Source: Desulforamulus ruminis DSM 2154 (GTDB lineage: Bacteria > Bacillota > Desulfotomaculia > Desulfotomaculales > Desulfotomaculaceae). From it: a stretch of 64,000 bases of DNA. The DNA is taken from assembly GCF_000215085.1 (NCBI RefSeq), contig NC_015589.1, positions 1,674,001-1,738,000 of the forward strand, read 5' to 3'. Both the position numbers and the translations under genes were made by a program. Below the pieces are notes generated by a model, which had not been told where the DNA came from, searched no databases, and saw nothing but the letters and a program-made list of their open reading frames with translations. Position 1 is the first letter of the stretch; each line of letters opens with the position of its first letter. Below are positions 34,169 through 42,253 of this stretch, in pieces.

Positions 34169-34882
34169 ATGAATAGGAAGTACCGTAAAATCGCCGGAAT
34201 ATTGGCGATTGTATTAGCAGTCACATCCGGCTTGGTTGGCGTTACGGCGGCTGCCGCTGGGGAGACTAGCGACGGTGCGGGTGCTTTAGAATACGGTTCT
34301 ATGGAACCGGATCAATCCAGTTTCCAAATTGGTTACACCGTCAGTGCGGGGGATACTTTATATCAGATTTGTAAGGATTATAATGTATCTCTAACTTCTT
34401 TAATGAGAGTAAACAATCTCAAAAAAACGGTCATCTACCCTGGACAAAGGTTAACGATTCCCACCGCCACTGTGTCTCCCTACGGCATGGTTTTGTCCCG
34501 AGGTGAAGCATCAAGGGATGAAATCCGGTTGCTGTCCAAACTGATTCATGCCGAAGCCCGGGGAGAATCCTTTGAAGGAAAAGTTGCTGTTGGGGCAGTG
34601 ATCTTAAATCGATTGGCCAGTCCGGATTTTCCCAAAAGCATTAAAGAAGTCATTTTAGAAAGCAATGGCCGGGTTTACCAGTTTTCACCCGTGCAGGATG
34701 GATCCATTAATCTGGAACCGGATCAGGAATCTGTGGAAGCTGCGTTACAAGCTTTGATGGGCCACGATCCTACCGACGGAGCACTGTTTTTTTACAACCC
34801 GTCCGTAGCCAAAGATCAATGGATTAGAACCCTTCCGGTTATTACGAAAATCGGTAATCACGTTTTTGCCACCAAGATATAG
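34169..34882 (+). CDS. LysM-containing cell wall hydrolase, SleB-like
   Basis: 237 residues from the ATG at 34169 behind AAAGGAGG. A signal peptide (to ~32) is followed by one LysM domain (Y-T-V-S-A-G-D-T-L-Y-Q-I, ~52-97) and a SleB/Hydrolase_2 domain with L-I-H-A-E-A-R-G-E-S-F-E-G-K-V-A-V-G-A-V (catalytic Glu) and Q-F-S-P-V. Such enzymes cleave spore cortex or vegetative peptidoglycan. It is probably a germination or sporulation lytic enzyme, although the LysM domain replaces the usual PG_binding_1 repeat. Confidence 0.88.
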   Translation: MNRKYRKIAGILAIVLAVTSGLVGVTAAAAGETSDGAGALEYGSMEPDQSSFQIGYTVSAGDTLYQICKDYNVSLTSLMRVNNLKKTVIYPGQRLTIPTATVSPYGMVLSRGEASRDEIRLLSKLIHAEARGESFEGKVAVGAVILNRLASPDFPKSIKEVILESNGRVYQFSPVQDGSINLEPDQESVEAALQALMGHDPTDGALFFYNPSVAKDQWIRTLPVITKIGNHVFATKI

Positions 34883-34910
34883 AAGTCGGCCCCGGGCCGA
34901 CTTTTCCTTA
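34883..34910. terminator. terminator between convergent genes
   Basis: AAGTCGGCC / GGCCGACTT with a short loop followed by TTCC. Confidence 0.75.
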
Positions 34911-34922
34911 TGCTTAGGAAGT

Positions 34923-35687
34923 TTAAAGGCTAATTTGCTTTAGGCTGATCCAACGGGAATTAACAACAGCCCAATCAATATTCTTAAAAAATGCTTCCAT
35001 ATAGCTGGTTCGGTTGGTACCATAGTCCAGAAAATAGGCATGTTCATGAACGTCCATGACCAGGATGGGTTCAAAACGAAACACAGAACCGCAGTCGTTG
35101 GCATCTAAGCCATAATTGTGGAGGTGGCCGTCGTCAAGGTCAAAACCTAAAATAGCCCAGCCTCGGCTGGCTGAACCGGTAGCGCGGAAATCTTTCTCCC
35201 AATATTCGGAAGAGCCAAAATCTTTTACAATGGCCTGTAAAATGGGACCATTGACCGGTCCCCCGCGGCCGCCCAGATTGTCAAAGTACCATTCATGAAG
35301 CTTGCATCCATTGATGGCAAAGGCTTCTTCTTTTTTTAGAGAACGGATGGAGCTAAAAATAGTATTTGTTTCAGTGCGATCCGCTAAACCGAGTTTTGAA
35401 CGAATTTCATTGGTTTTGCTTACGTAACCCTGGTAAAGGGCGTAGTGTTCTTGTATTTGCCGGACGGATAGGCCCAGCATCGTCAGCAATGAGGGTTTTA
35501 AAGGACGAATCTCTAACTGGGCAAAGGTTCCGTCGGTAAAACCGGGAATATAAACGGTATCTCCGGGACTCAGACGTTCAAATTGGTTTAAGTGGGGATT
35601 GGCTAAAATTAAAGCGTCAAGGTCAATTTTATACTTTTTCATAATATTTTTAATGGTGTCGCCCGGTTTAACAATATGCTTTGGCAT
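34923..35687 (-). CDS. LysM-Fe/Mn superoxide dismutase fusion
   Basis: 254 residues from the ATG at 35687 (AAAGGATG upstream; a longer frame to 35813 has no such site). Residues 2-49 are a LysM domain (H-I-V-K-P-G-D-T-I-K-N-I). Residues ~65-250 are a superoxide dismutase with all four metal ligands visible: His81, His131, Asp212 and His216 in M-D-V-H-E-H-A-Y. The conserved His-His after the first ligand in usual enzymes is replaced by Leu-Tyr. There is no signal peptide, so it likely reaches spore coat or wall by mother-cell assembly and protects it from superoxide. Confidence 0.85.
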   Translation of the reverse strand: MPKHIVKPGDTIKNIMKKYKIDLDALILANPHLNQFERLSPGDTVYIPGFTDGTFAQLEIRPLKPSLLTMLGLSVRQIQEHYALYQGYVSKTNEIRSKLGLADRTETNTIFSSIRSLKKEEAFAINGCKLHEWYFDNLGGRGGPVNGPILQAIVKDFGSSEYWEKDFRATGSASRGWAILGFDLDDGHLHNYGLDANDCGSVFRFEPILVMDVHEHAYFLDYGTNRTSYMEAFFKNIDWAVVNSRWISLKQISL

Positions 35688-35879
35688 GAATATCACATCC
35701 TTTAACTTCCTGGTAATATTGTATTCGACTGGAACTTTTTGGTTACCGGAACCCAAAGCATAAGGGTTTTTATTGAGGAGATAATAAAGAAAGTACGTTT
35801 TGCAATTTGCCATTTATACGGGTTATTTTTAAATAACCACAGAATCATTCCCTTAAATCAATGATCTGGAGGAAATACA

Positions 35880-37913
35880 TTGAACCGGGTAAACTGGTTG
35901 CAACGAATCATCATCCTGGCCATTGGGGTCAATCTGCTGATTGGCTGTACTTCAGCGGGGACAATGGAGCCGCCGGAAGTGCCCGTACCCTCTAAAATTG
36001 TGGATGCCAACAACCGGTTGATAACCACGGTATCCCAGGTTAACACCGTACCCGTTGAGTTGGATCAAATATCTATTCACCTTCAGCAGGCCATTGTGGC
36101 CATTGAGGATGAACGGTTTTATCAACATCAGGGCATTGATTTTAAAGGCTTAGGCAGGGCGGTTTACCAAAATTTAATTAGCCGTAAAATCGTTCAGGGA
36201 GGAAGTACCATTACCCAGCAGTTGGCTAAGAATCTCTATCTAGGTCCTGAACGAACCTTTGCCAGGAAAGCCAAAGAGATTTATTATACCTTCCAACTGG
36301 AACGTAAATATACCAAAAAAGAAATTTTAAATATGTATTTAAACCATGTTTATTTTGGACAAGGGGCCTATGGAATTGAAGCGGCAGCCAGGACTTATTT
36401 TAACAAATCTGCTGCGGACCTAACCCTTGGTGAAAGTGCCATGCTGGCGGGCTTGCCCCGGGCTCCCAGCTATTATGCACCGACCACCAATCTGCAAGGG
36501 GCCAAGGAAAGGCAGAGCGTGGTTTTAGCAAGAATGGTTGAACTGGGCATAATTTCACCCGAAGAAGCCCAGGCGGCCAGAGAGGAAACCATTGAGCCGC
36601 AAAAACAGTCTGAAAACCTTAAACAGGCCCCTTATTTTGTCGCTGAGATTATCAAATATATAGAGAGTAAATATCCCGATGGCTTGGAAATGCTGTATTC
36701 CAGCGGACTGACCATTCAAACAAGCCTAGACCTTGAACTGCAGAAAACCGCTGAGCAAGCCCTCCGTCAAGGGCTTGAAAAAATAAATCCGGAGATTAAC
36801 GGTGCCCTGGTGGCCGTTGATCCTACCAATGGATACATTAAAGCCATGGTGGGGGGGAGAGATTGGCAAAAATCCCAATTCAACCGGGCTCTGGCCAAAA
36901 TGCAGCCGGGATCTGCCTTTAAACCATTTTTGTATACGGCGGCCATTGATGCAGGATATACAGCGGCTACGGTCCTCACCTGCGAACCTCAGACTTATCG
37001 GCAGGAAGGCGCGCCTCCTTATACACCAAAGGATCATAAAGTGGGTTATCATTACCGTCCCTTTATTTTAAAGCAGGCTTTGGCCATATCCGATAACGTG
37101 ATTGCGGTAAAACTGGCCAATATGCTGGGACCGGAAGCCATTGTACGGTTTGCCCAGGCCATGGGCGTTGAAAGTTCCTTAAGGCCGTATCTTTCCCTGG
37201 CCCTGGGAACCTCTGAAGTAACCCCTCTGGAAATGGCCACTGCCTTTGGACCGTTAGCGCAGGCGGGAATTCGTACCAAGCCCTTGTATATTTTAAAAAT
37301 AACCGACAGCAACGGCCGGGTACTGGAAGAGTACACGCCTCAGCGGGCCAAAGTTTTGGATGAGAAGGTGGCCTATATTGTTACGGATATGCTTCGGGCG
37401 GCGGTAACCACCGGAGGGACGGCAGCGCAGCTTTCTCAACAGGTTCATCGGCCCATTGCCGGAAAGACCGGCACCACCGAGGATTATACCAATGCCTGGT
37501 TCGTAGGGTATACTCCCGGTTTGGTTGCCTCCGTTTATGTAGGATACGACGACAAAAGCAAAAGGGTTGGTTTAACCGGAAGTGATGTTGCCGCACCCAT
37601 TTGGGCACAATTCATGGAACAGGGATTAAAAGATACTCCGGTAGAAGATTTTAAAGAGCCTGACGGAGTCACTCGGATGGAAGTATCCACCACCGATGGC
37701 TTAAAAGCAACGGAATTAACGGAAGAAAAAATGGAAGCGGTTTTTGTTGAAGGAACTGAACCCAAAGTACCTTCCCTGGGTGAGTTTTGGTGGCAGCAAC
37801 CCATTGATTCCGGAGAGGGCCCGGGAGATCTAACGGATAACACGGAAGAATCGCCTGGGGAAGAGAGGCCTGAAAATGATGATCCCTGGAGAAACTCAAT
37901 TGACAATGAATAA
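35880..37913 (+). CDS. class A penicillin-binding protein (PBP1A family) with lipobox
   Basis: 677 residues from TTG, after GGAGGAAA. The signal resembles a lipoprotein leader (L-I-G-C, Cys23) instead of the usual uncleaved membrane anchor. The glycosyltransferase domain has E-D-E-R-F-Y-Q-H-Q-G-I-D (Glu76) and G-G-S-T-I-T-Q-Q-L. The transpeptidase has S-A-F-K (Ser345), S-D-N (404) and K-T-G-T-T-E (Lys529). The tail is acidic and Pro/Glu-rich. It polymerises and crosslinks peptidoglycan outside the membrane. Its final codons lie in a perfect palindrome shared with the next gene. Confidence 0.93.
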   Translation: MNRVNWLQRIIILAIGVNLLIGCTSAGTMEPPEVPVPSKIVDANNRLITTVSQVNTVPVELDQISIHLQQAIVAIEDERFYQHQGIDFKGLGRAVYQNLISRKIVQGGSTITQQLAKNLYLGPERTFARKAKEIYYTFQLERKYTKKEILNMYLNHVYFGQGAYGIEAAARTYFNKSAADLTLGESAMLAGLPRAPSYYAPTTNLQGAKERQSVVLARMVELGIISPEEAQAAREETIEPQKQSENLKQAPYFVAEIIKYIESKYPDGLEMLYSSGLTIQTSLDLELQKTAEQALRQGLEKINPEINGALVAVDPTNGYIKAMVGGRDWQKSQFNRALAKMQPGSAFKPFLYTAAIDAGYTAATVLTCEPQTYRQEGAPPYTPKDHKVGYHYRPFILKQALAISDNVIAVKLANMLGPEAIVRFAQAMGVESSLRPYLSLALGTSEVTPLEMATAFGPLAQAGIRTKPLYILKITDSNGRVLEEYTPQRAKVLDEKVAYIVTDMLRAAVTTGGTAAQLSQQVHRPIAGKTGTTEDYTNAWFVGYTPGLVASVYVGYDDKSKRVGLTGSDVAAPIWAQFMEQGLKDTPVEDFKEPDGVTRMEVSTTDGLKATELTEEKMEAVFVEGTEPKVPSLGEFWWQQPIDSGEGPGDLTDNTEESPGEERPENDDPWRNSIDNE

Positions 37914-37944
37914 CAGGCCTTAAGGCCTGTTATTCATTGTCAAT
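37899..37944. repeat. 46-bp perfect palindrome spanning two convergent gene ends
   Basis: The left arm 37899-37921 and right arm 37922-37944 are exact reverse complements of 23 bases, with no loop. It encodes the last codons (I-D-N-E-stop) of both the PBP gene and the facing small gene, and could act as a bidirectional terminator. Confidence 0.9.
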
Positions 37945-38055
37945 GGCACTGGAATTTTCAGCTAGATAGCAGTTATCGCAATAATAAAGCATATCTTCAT
38001 CATAAATCACGTCTGGAGTAGAGTTTTCTATTCCGCAGATGCAGCATTTAACCAT
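37930..38055 (-). CDS. small zinc-ribbon-like protein
   Basis: 41 residues with C-C-I-C near the N-terminus and C-D-N-C about 25 residues on, a likely four-Cys metal knuckle. GGGAGG lies upstream of the ATG at 38055. The last five codons are mirrored in the convergent PBP gene by the palindrome. Function unknown. Confidence 0.65.
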   Translation of the reverse strand: MVKCCICGIENSTPDVIYDEDMLYYCDNCYLAENSSAIDNE

Positions 38056-38105
38056 GCCTTCGTCCCTCCCGGGATGATTTCATTAAGTATAAAGGTTTGG
38101 TCAAA

Positions 38106-38294
38106 TTATAGAATTTGCCGGCACCGTTGTTTTGCTTCTTCCAGCAAAACCCCGGTTTTTTTGCACAGATCCTGAAGCTGTTGTACCTCTTTAGAATCGC
38201 CGGGAAGATGACTGATGACCTTACCCATATTCATGGTACACTCCTGAGCATTTTGAATGCAATTTTTAAGTTCTGCCTGATCACTTGTATTCAA
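38106..38294 (-). CDS. small helical protein of unknown function
   Basis: 62 residues from the TTG at 38294, seven bases after GGGAGGTGA. A longer frame to 38381 overlaps the upstream gene and lacks such a site. It has four Cys (K-N-C, E-C-T, L-C-K, R-C-R) and a helical, Gln/Glu-rich composition reminiscent of the four-helix cysteine proteins found in spore formers. It follows the DUF2892 gene by about 50 bp. Unassigned. Confidence 0.55.
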   Translation of the reverse strand: MNTSDQAELKNCIQNAQECTMNMGKVISHLPGDSKEVQQLQDLCKKTGVLLEEAKQRCRQIL

Positions 38295-38347
38295 CCTACT
38301 TTCACCTCCCTCTATATTGGATGAGAAGATATTTTTAGCCGTGTTGA

Positions 38348-38611
38348 CTACTTCTCCGAATCCCGATCCCAGGTTATCCATTTGGTGGGCACCACCTTCT
38401 TTACGAATTGTTTTGCTTCAAGGCTAGAGATGTCTAACAGAGCATAGAGAGGACTGTAACCGGTAAGCGCGACCAGCAGTACTTCAAAGCCGAGCAGCCC
38501 AAAGAGGATTGACCAGGTGGGGCTAAAATGTTTTAGTAATCCAATGGCAACAAAGGCCAGGCCAAAGGGAAAGCGAAATATGCGATCCGCCGTGCCAACA
38601 TTTTTTTGCAT
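38348..38611 (-). CDS. DUF2892-type inner membrane protein
   Basis: 87 residues from the ATG at 38611 (GGAGG upstream). The start K-N-V-G-T-A-D-R-I-F-R-F and two membrane helices with G-Y-S-P-L-Y are the hallmark of the YgaP-like DUF2892 membrane module. It lacks the rhodanese domain that often accompanies it. Function unknown; the family often lies near sulfur or thiol genes. Confidence 0.8.
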   Translation of the reverse strand: MQKNVGTADRIFRFPFGLAFVAIGLLKHFSPTWSILFGLLGFEVLLVALTGYSPLYALLDISSLEAKQFVKKVVPTKWITWDRDSEK

Positions 38612-38828
38612 GGGCATTCCTCCAGCTTGTTTGATTTTAGTATCCGCAACTCCCCTGTGATTATACTTTTCCCCGGACAAAGACTTCATGGAAAGAATTA
38701 AACTGATATTTTTTTGACGAAAGATAGGGGTTTGGGAATGGAGACACCTGAATCAACAGAAGGTGGGACCGTGAGAGGAGTGGATCTATGTTCCCAAGAA
38801 AATAACTGCTTACATGTGATGGCGACTG

Positions 38829-38857
38829 TTGACGAGGTCAGTCAAGTGCAGTATAAT
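38829..38857 (+). promoter_or_regulatory. promoter of tRNA-Pro(CGG)
   Basis: TTGACG (38829-38834), 17-base spacer, TATAAT (38852-38857). Transcription should begin just ahead of the tRNA at 38870. Confidence 0.85.
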
Positions 38858-38869
38858 TGTATTTGCCCT

Positions 38870-38946
38870 CGGGATGTGGCTCAGCTTGGTAGAGCGCTGC
38901 GTTCGGGACGCAGAGGCCGCAGGTTCGAATCCTGTCATCCCGACCA
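38870..38946 (+). tRNA. tRNA-Pro(CGG)
   Basis: Acceptor CGGGATG/CATCCCG, anticodon loop TTCGGGA giving CGG, encoded CCA at 38944-38946. Confidence 0.95.
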
Positions 38947-39095
38947 TATGTTTTGTCAAAAGAAGTTGATTTTTATAAATCAGCTTCTCTTGCTTTTATG
39001 CTAGAATGTAAAGTGAATTTAGATAGTTTATAGGATACCAGCAGTAGTATACTTATTTCCGACTGGAAATAAGTAAACAAAAGGATCGTGTTAAA

Positions 39096-39503
39096 TTGTA
39101 TAGCAAGGATTTGGTTTTTCACCATATAGGGATTCCCGTAGATAAGTCTAAATTGAGCAAGCAAGCACGATACTCTCCCCTTTTTAAGATGTACTCAGAA
39201 GAAGGGATAAATGCACTTGGACTGCACATAGAATTTCATGCATTTGATGAAGGTAGTTCTCTTGACAAACGAATACAAACCTACCCACATGTTGCATTTA
39301 AAACTGAAAATATTGATATAGCATTAGAAAACCAAGATGTTATTATGCCTTTATATGAACCCTTTGCCGGTTACCGCTGTGCTATGATATTGGTAAATGA
39401 AATGTTGATTGAATTGATAGAAACAACACTGCCGGAAGAAAAAATATGGAAAGATGAAAAGACGCTTAAAAATGGTGTTTTATATGGACAACCTAACAGT
39501 TAA
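39096..39503 (+). CDS. VOC (glyoxalase-fold) family protein
   Basis: 135 residues. The opening H-H-I-G-I-P-V and the repeated beta-alpha-beta pattern with H-V-A-F-K-T-E-N-I and L-I-E-L-I-E near the end are typical of vicinal-oxygen-chelate proteins. It probably begins at TTG 39096 behind AAAGGAT. The substrate is unknown, and it has no obvious partner in the neighbourhood. Confidence 0.7.
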   Translation: MYSKDLVFHHIGIPVDKSKLSKQARYSPLFKMYSEEGINALGLHIEFHAFDEGSSLDKRIQTYPHVAFKTENIDIALENQDVIMPLYEPFAGYRCAMILVNEMLIELIETTLPEEKIWKDEKTLKNGVLYGQPNS

Positions 39504-39631
39504 TTCGTCTTGTTACGGAAAAACAAGCCATTGTATGTTTACAGCATTGATTAATGGCCGGCCTCGCTAGTTATTATTTCTTGCTATCGAGGAGGTAGAA
39601 TGAAAAATGAAACGAAAGGAGGGTTTGCAGT

Positions 39632-39757
39632 ATGTATAGCCTTGCCGGAATGAAAATCACCCTTTGCCCTATGATTCCTGTCATCTCTACCTATAGGGAT
39701 AAGTACGTCTATTTTTCATCTGTTACTATATTGGAGAAGGCACAAGAATACTGCTGA
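39632..39757 (+). CDS. leader peptide of the MFS drug pump
   Basis: A 41-codon ORF with a very strong AAAGGAGGG. It lies between the VOC gene and the drug pump and ends 24 bp before a terminator hairpin. Its position suggests a leader peptide whose translation stalls when the ribosome is inhibited, allowing read-through. The amino acid sequence itself (M-Y-S-L-A-G-M-K start) is not one I can tie to a known family. Confidence 0.55.
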   Translation: MYSLAGMKITLCPMIPVISTYRDKYVYFSSVTILEKAQEYC

Positions 39758-39781
39758 CCTTTCGTTTGTTCATAAAGGCGA

Positions 39782-39818
39782 AGCGACAGCGGGCTTCTTT
39801 GCTCCTGTCGCTTTTTTG
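39782..39818 (+). terminator. attenuator terminator ahead of the MFS pump
   Basis: AGCGACAG / CTGTCGCT hairpin followed by TTTTTTG, placed after the leader ORF and before the pump ribosome site. Confidence 0.85.
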
Positions 39819-39854
39819 TGTCTTTCTCCTTCGATAAAGGGAGGAAGATTTTAT

Positions 39855-41066
39855 ATGAATATAACAATATCTAAAAACCCCGGCTGGAAAAAGAGGATGG
39901 TCCTGTTTCTTCTAAGCCAGAACATTTCCCTTTTTGGCTCCTCGGTGGTAGGGTTCGCCATAATCTGGCATATCACCCTAACAACCTCCTCCGGCACATG
40001 GCTGATGTTGTCCACCCTCTGCTCCATGCTGCCACAGGTGCTGGTCTCGCTCTTTGGCGGCGTGTGGGCCGATCGATATAGCCGTAAGCATCTTATTATG
40101 CTGGCCGACGGCTTTATCGCCCTTGCCACTTTAGGATTGGCAGTTGTCTTTCTGCTGGGTTTTGAACGGCTGGAACTTTTGCTGATGGTAGCGGCGGTAC
40201 GCTCTATCGGTGCAGGCATCCAAACGCCTGCCGTCGGCGCAATCTACCCTCAACTTGTACCACAGGAGCATCTGACCAAGGTGCAGGGGATCAACCAGAC
40301 CTTAAATTCGGTTCTGATGCTGCTCGCCCCCGCTGTTGGCGGTCTGATTTTGGGCTCGGTGGGGATTGTGGCCGCCTTTTTTGTGGACGTGGTCACGGCT
40401 ACGCTGGCCATTTTAGTTATGAACCGGATAAAAGTGGAAAAGATCCATCGCCAGGAAGCCTCAGACTCCGTATGGGCCGATCTGAAGAGCGGACTGGATT
40501 ATGCTTATGGTCATCCGCAGCTACGGCGCATCATCATCTGTTACTTGTTTTCTTTCTTCCTCATCACCCCGGCGGCGGTGCTCTCGCCCCTGATGGTGGA
40601 GCGCACTTTCGGCAACGAGGTTTGGCGGCTGACCGCTAATGAAATGGTCTGGACGGTGGGGTCGTTTTTCGGCGGGGTGTTTGTTTCTCTCAAGGGCCAG
40701 TTCAAGGATAAGGTGCGGACAGTGTCCCTTTGCCTGGTGGCCTTCGGTGTGATGTTCGGACTGCTGGGCGCGGCATGGAATTTTTTATCCTTCCTTACTT
40801 TCATGGGGATTGCCGGATTCTTCCTGCCACCCATGGCCACCGCGCAGACGGTACACATTCAGGAGATCACCAAGCCCGAGGTGCTGGGCAGGGTATTTTC
40901 TATTGTGCAGATTATCTCCGCAAGTGCCATGCCGGTAGCAATTTTGCTGTTCGGGCCTCTGGCGGATATAGTGAGTGTGGAGTCCATTCTGATCGTGAGC
41001 GGCATCCTGCTGGCACTGGTGGGCATACTATACGGGCGAGGGCGTAAAGACGAGGCCAATCAGTGA
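39855..41066 (+). CDS. MFS antibiotic efflux pump, Tet(40)/TetA(P)/Mef-like
   Basis: 403 residues from the ATG at 39855 behind GGGAGG. About 12 membrane segments; the N-terminal S-Q-N-I-S-L-F-G-S-S-V-V-G, F-G-G-V-W-A-D-R-Y-S-R-K and R-S-I-G-A-G-I-Q-T-P-A-V place it in the MefA/TetA(P)/Tet(40) group of drug exporters. The exact drug cannot be read from sequence. The upstream leader ORF and attenuator are typical of ribosome-targeting antibiotic resistance genes. The gene is visibly richer in G and C than its neighbours, suggesting acquisition by transfer. Confidence 0.8.
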   Translation: MNITISKNPGWKKRMVLFLLSQNISLFGSSVVGFAIIWHITLTTSSGTWLMLSTLCSMLPQVLVSLFGGVWADRYSRKHLIMLADGFIALATLGLAVVFLLGFERLELLLMVAAVRSIGAGIQTPAVGAIYPQLVPQEHLTKVQGINQTLNSVLMLLAPAVGGLILGSVGIVAAFFVDVVTATLAILVMNRIKVEKIHRQEASDSVWADLKSGLDYAYGHPQLRRIIICYLFSFFLITPAAVLSPLMVERTFGNEVWRLTANEMVWTVGSFFGGVFVSLKGQFKDKVRTVSLCLVAFGVMFGLLGAAWNFLSFLTFMGIAGFFLPPMATAQTVHIQEITKPEVLGRVFSIVQIISASAMPVAILLFGPLADIVSVESILIVSGILLALVGILYGRGRKDEANQ

Positions 41067-41228
41067 TGGACCGAAAGGCAGTCAAGTTGCTTTTAAGAAT
41101 AACCCTTCTGTTAACTGCCTGTAAACCATTGACCTTGCTGGTCTCTTGCGGGAAATGCTGTTGTATCGCCACTGGGACCATCCTGTTTGCTAAGTCAATA
41201 TAGATGAAAGGCCGCCTTGGCCGGCCTG

Positions 41229-41267
41229 CGGGCTTTCTGAGAGCAGTTTCAGAAAGCCCGGTTTTTA
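41229..41267 (+). terminator. terminator of the pump gene
   Basis: GGGCTTTCTGA / TCAGAAAGCCC hairpin followed by TTTTT. The roughly 160 bp between the pump stop and this hairpin hold only a 45-codon ORF that starts at the pump stop and has no convincing features. Confidence 0.9.
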
Positions 41268-41424
41268 TAACTACATCTACAGTAAATACTAAGGAAGATT
41301 TGAATTCTTACAGGGATCGGTAAAAAGCATCTGGTTATTAAGTTTGGTCATAGGGATGATTCAAACCCTTAAGATAATTCGTCCAGGTATGCTGAAGCCA
41401 TACCGGATCTTTTCGCTGAAAGGG

Positions 41425-41865
41425 TTAACGGATAAAAGATTGTACCGTTGGAGTAAGAGCATCTGCCAACCAGAGGGGATGCATTTTTAAAATATCTGCG
41501 GGTAAACGGTCGCAGGGAAAATACCGTAAATCCAGCGTTTCCGGTGAAGCCACTGTAAGTTCTCCAGCTACTACCTCCGCTTGAAAGCAACAGGTTACAA
41601 AATGAGTGACAGTGCCATTGGGGTATTGGAAAATCTGGGAAACGGGGTCGGAATAAACTCCAATCAAGCGAAATATTTTTACTTGAAGACCGGTTTCTTC
41701 AAATACTTCTCTAATGGCAGCATTTTTAACCGTTTCTCCGGGTTCCACATGTCCGGAAGGGATTCCCCAGAGATTTACATCAGCTCTTTTTTGTAGCAGT
41801 ACCTCACGTTCTTTATTAAAGATAACGATCGCCACCCCGGGGCGAATTTCTTTGACTTCAACCAT
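41425..41865 (-). CDS. Nudix hydrolase
   Basis: 146 residues with a complete Nudix box G-H-V-E-P-G-E-T-V-x5-R-E-V-F-E-E-T-G-L near 37-59. It should hydrolyse a nucleoside diphosphate linked to a second group (NDP-X). AGGAGG precedes the ATG. A ykkC-type riboswitch and terminator lie in its 5' leader, which suggests control by a nucleotide related to its substrate. Confidence 0.92.
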   Translation of the reverse strand: MVEVKEIRPGVAIVIFNKEREVLLQKRADVNLWGIPSGHVEPGETVKNAAIREVFEETGLQVKIFRLIGVYSDPVSQIFQYPNGTVTHFVTCCFQAEVVAGELTVASPETLDLRYFPCDRLPADILKMHPLWLADALTPTVQSFIR

Positions 41866-41879
41866 TATACATTCCTCCT

Positions 41880-41942
41880 AAAAAATAGCCCGAGAGGGAA
41901 GATTCTGCGCATGGGAAATACGCCGAACCTTCCCCCTCGGGC
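41880..41942 (-). terminator. riboswitch-linked terminator in the Nudix leader
   Basis: Minus-strand GCCCGAGGGGGAAGGTTC (41942-41925) pairs with GAATCTTCCCTCTCGGGC (41905-41888) and is followed by TATTTTTT. The 5' arm contains the aptamer's conserved GCCCGAGG, so ligand binding should prevent terminator formation (an ON switch). Confidence 0.8.
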
Positions 41943-42042
41943 CTTTTATACCAATAGGTGCTTCCTGCTGCTGCAGGATCTGTAGCCCTCGGTCCAAACC
42001 CTTAACCATTGTAAGGTGGAACCCTAGCTACCCCATCCCGGT
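41930..42042 (-). ncRNA. ykkC-family riboswitch, probably subtype 2c (nucleoside diphosphate sensor)
   Basis: On the minus strand the leader reads GTAGCTAGGGTTCC, then TTGGACCGAGGGCTACAGA, then a variable hairpin, then TATAAAAGGCCCGAGG. This matches the ykkC core (CTAGGGTTCC, GGTCCGAGAG, ATAAAAGCCCGGGAG) with substitutions. The ykkC subtypes sense guanidine, ppGpp, PRPP or NDPs; subtype 2c is described in front of Nudix hydrolase genes, which is the case here. Confidence 0.75.
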
Positions 42043-42253
42043 TCGTGTGTTATTCATTAAATAATAACAGATTCTAAAATGAAGATGTACTATTTCAATA
42101 AAAATAACGGATCCACTTTCGGCAAAAAAGAATGTAATTTGCTTTTTTACGCCTTAATAATAAAGTTATTGATTTGACAAGATGACTACCGGAAGATATA
42201 ATTTGATTAAACAACCAAAATAAAAATTGAACGATCAATAAGGTGGTTCCGTT

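Noticed and set aside
38714-39004. 96-codon ORF on the plus strand
   Set aside because: It runs straight through the tRNA-Pro(CGG) gene and has no ribosome site.
40912-41181. 89-codon minus-strand ORF and a 45-codon plus-strand ORF at the end of the MFS pump
   Set aside because: Shadow of the GC-rich pump gene and its tail; no ribosome site or recognisable family.
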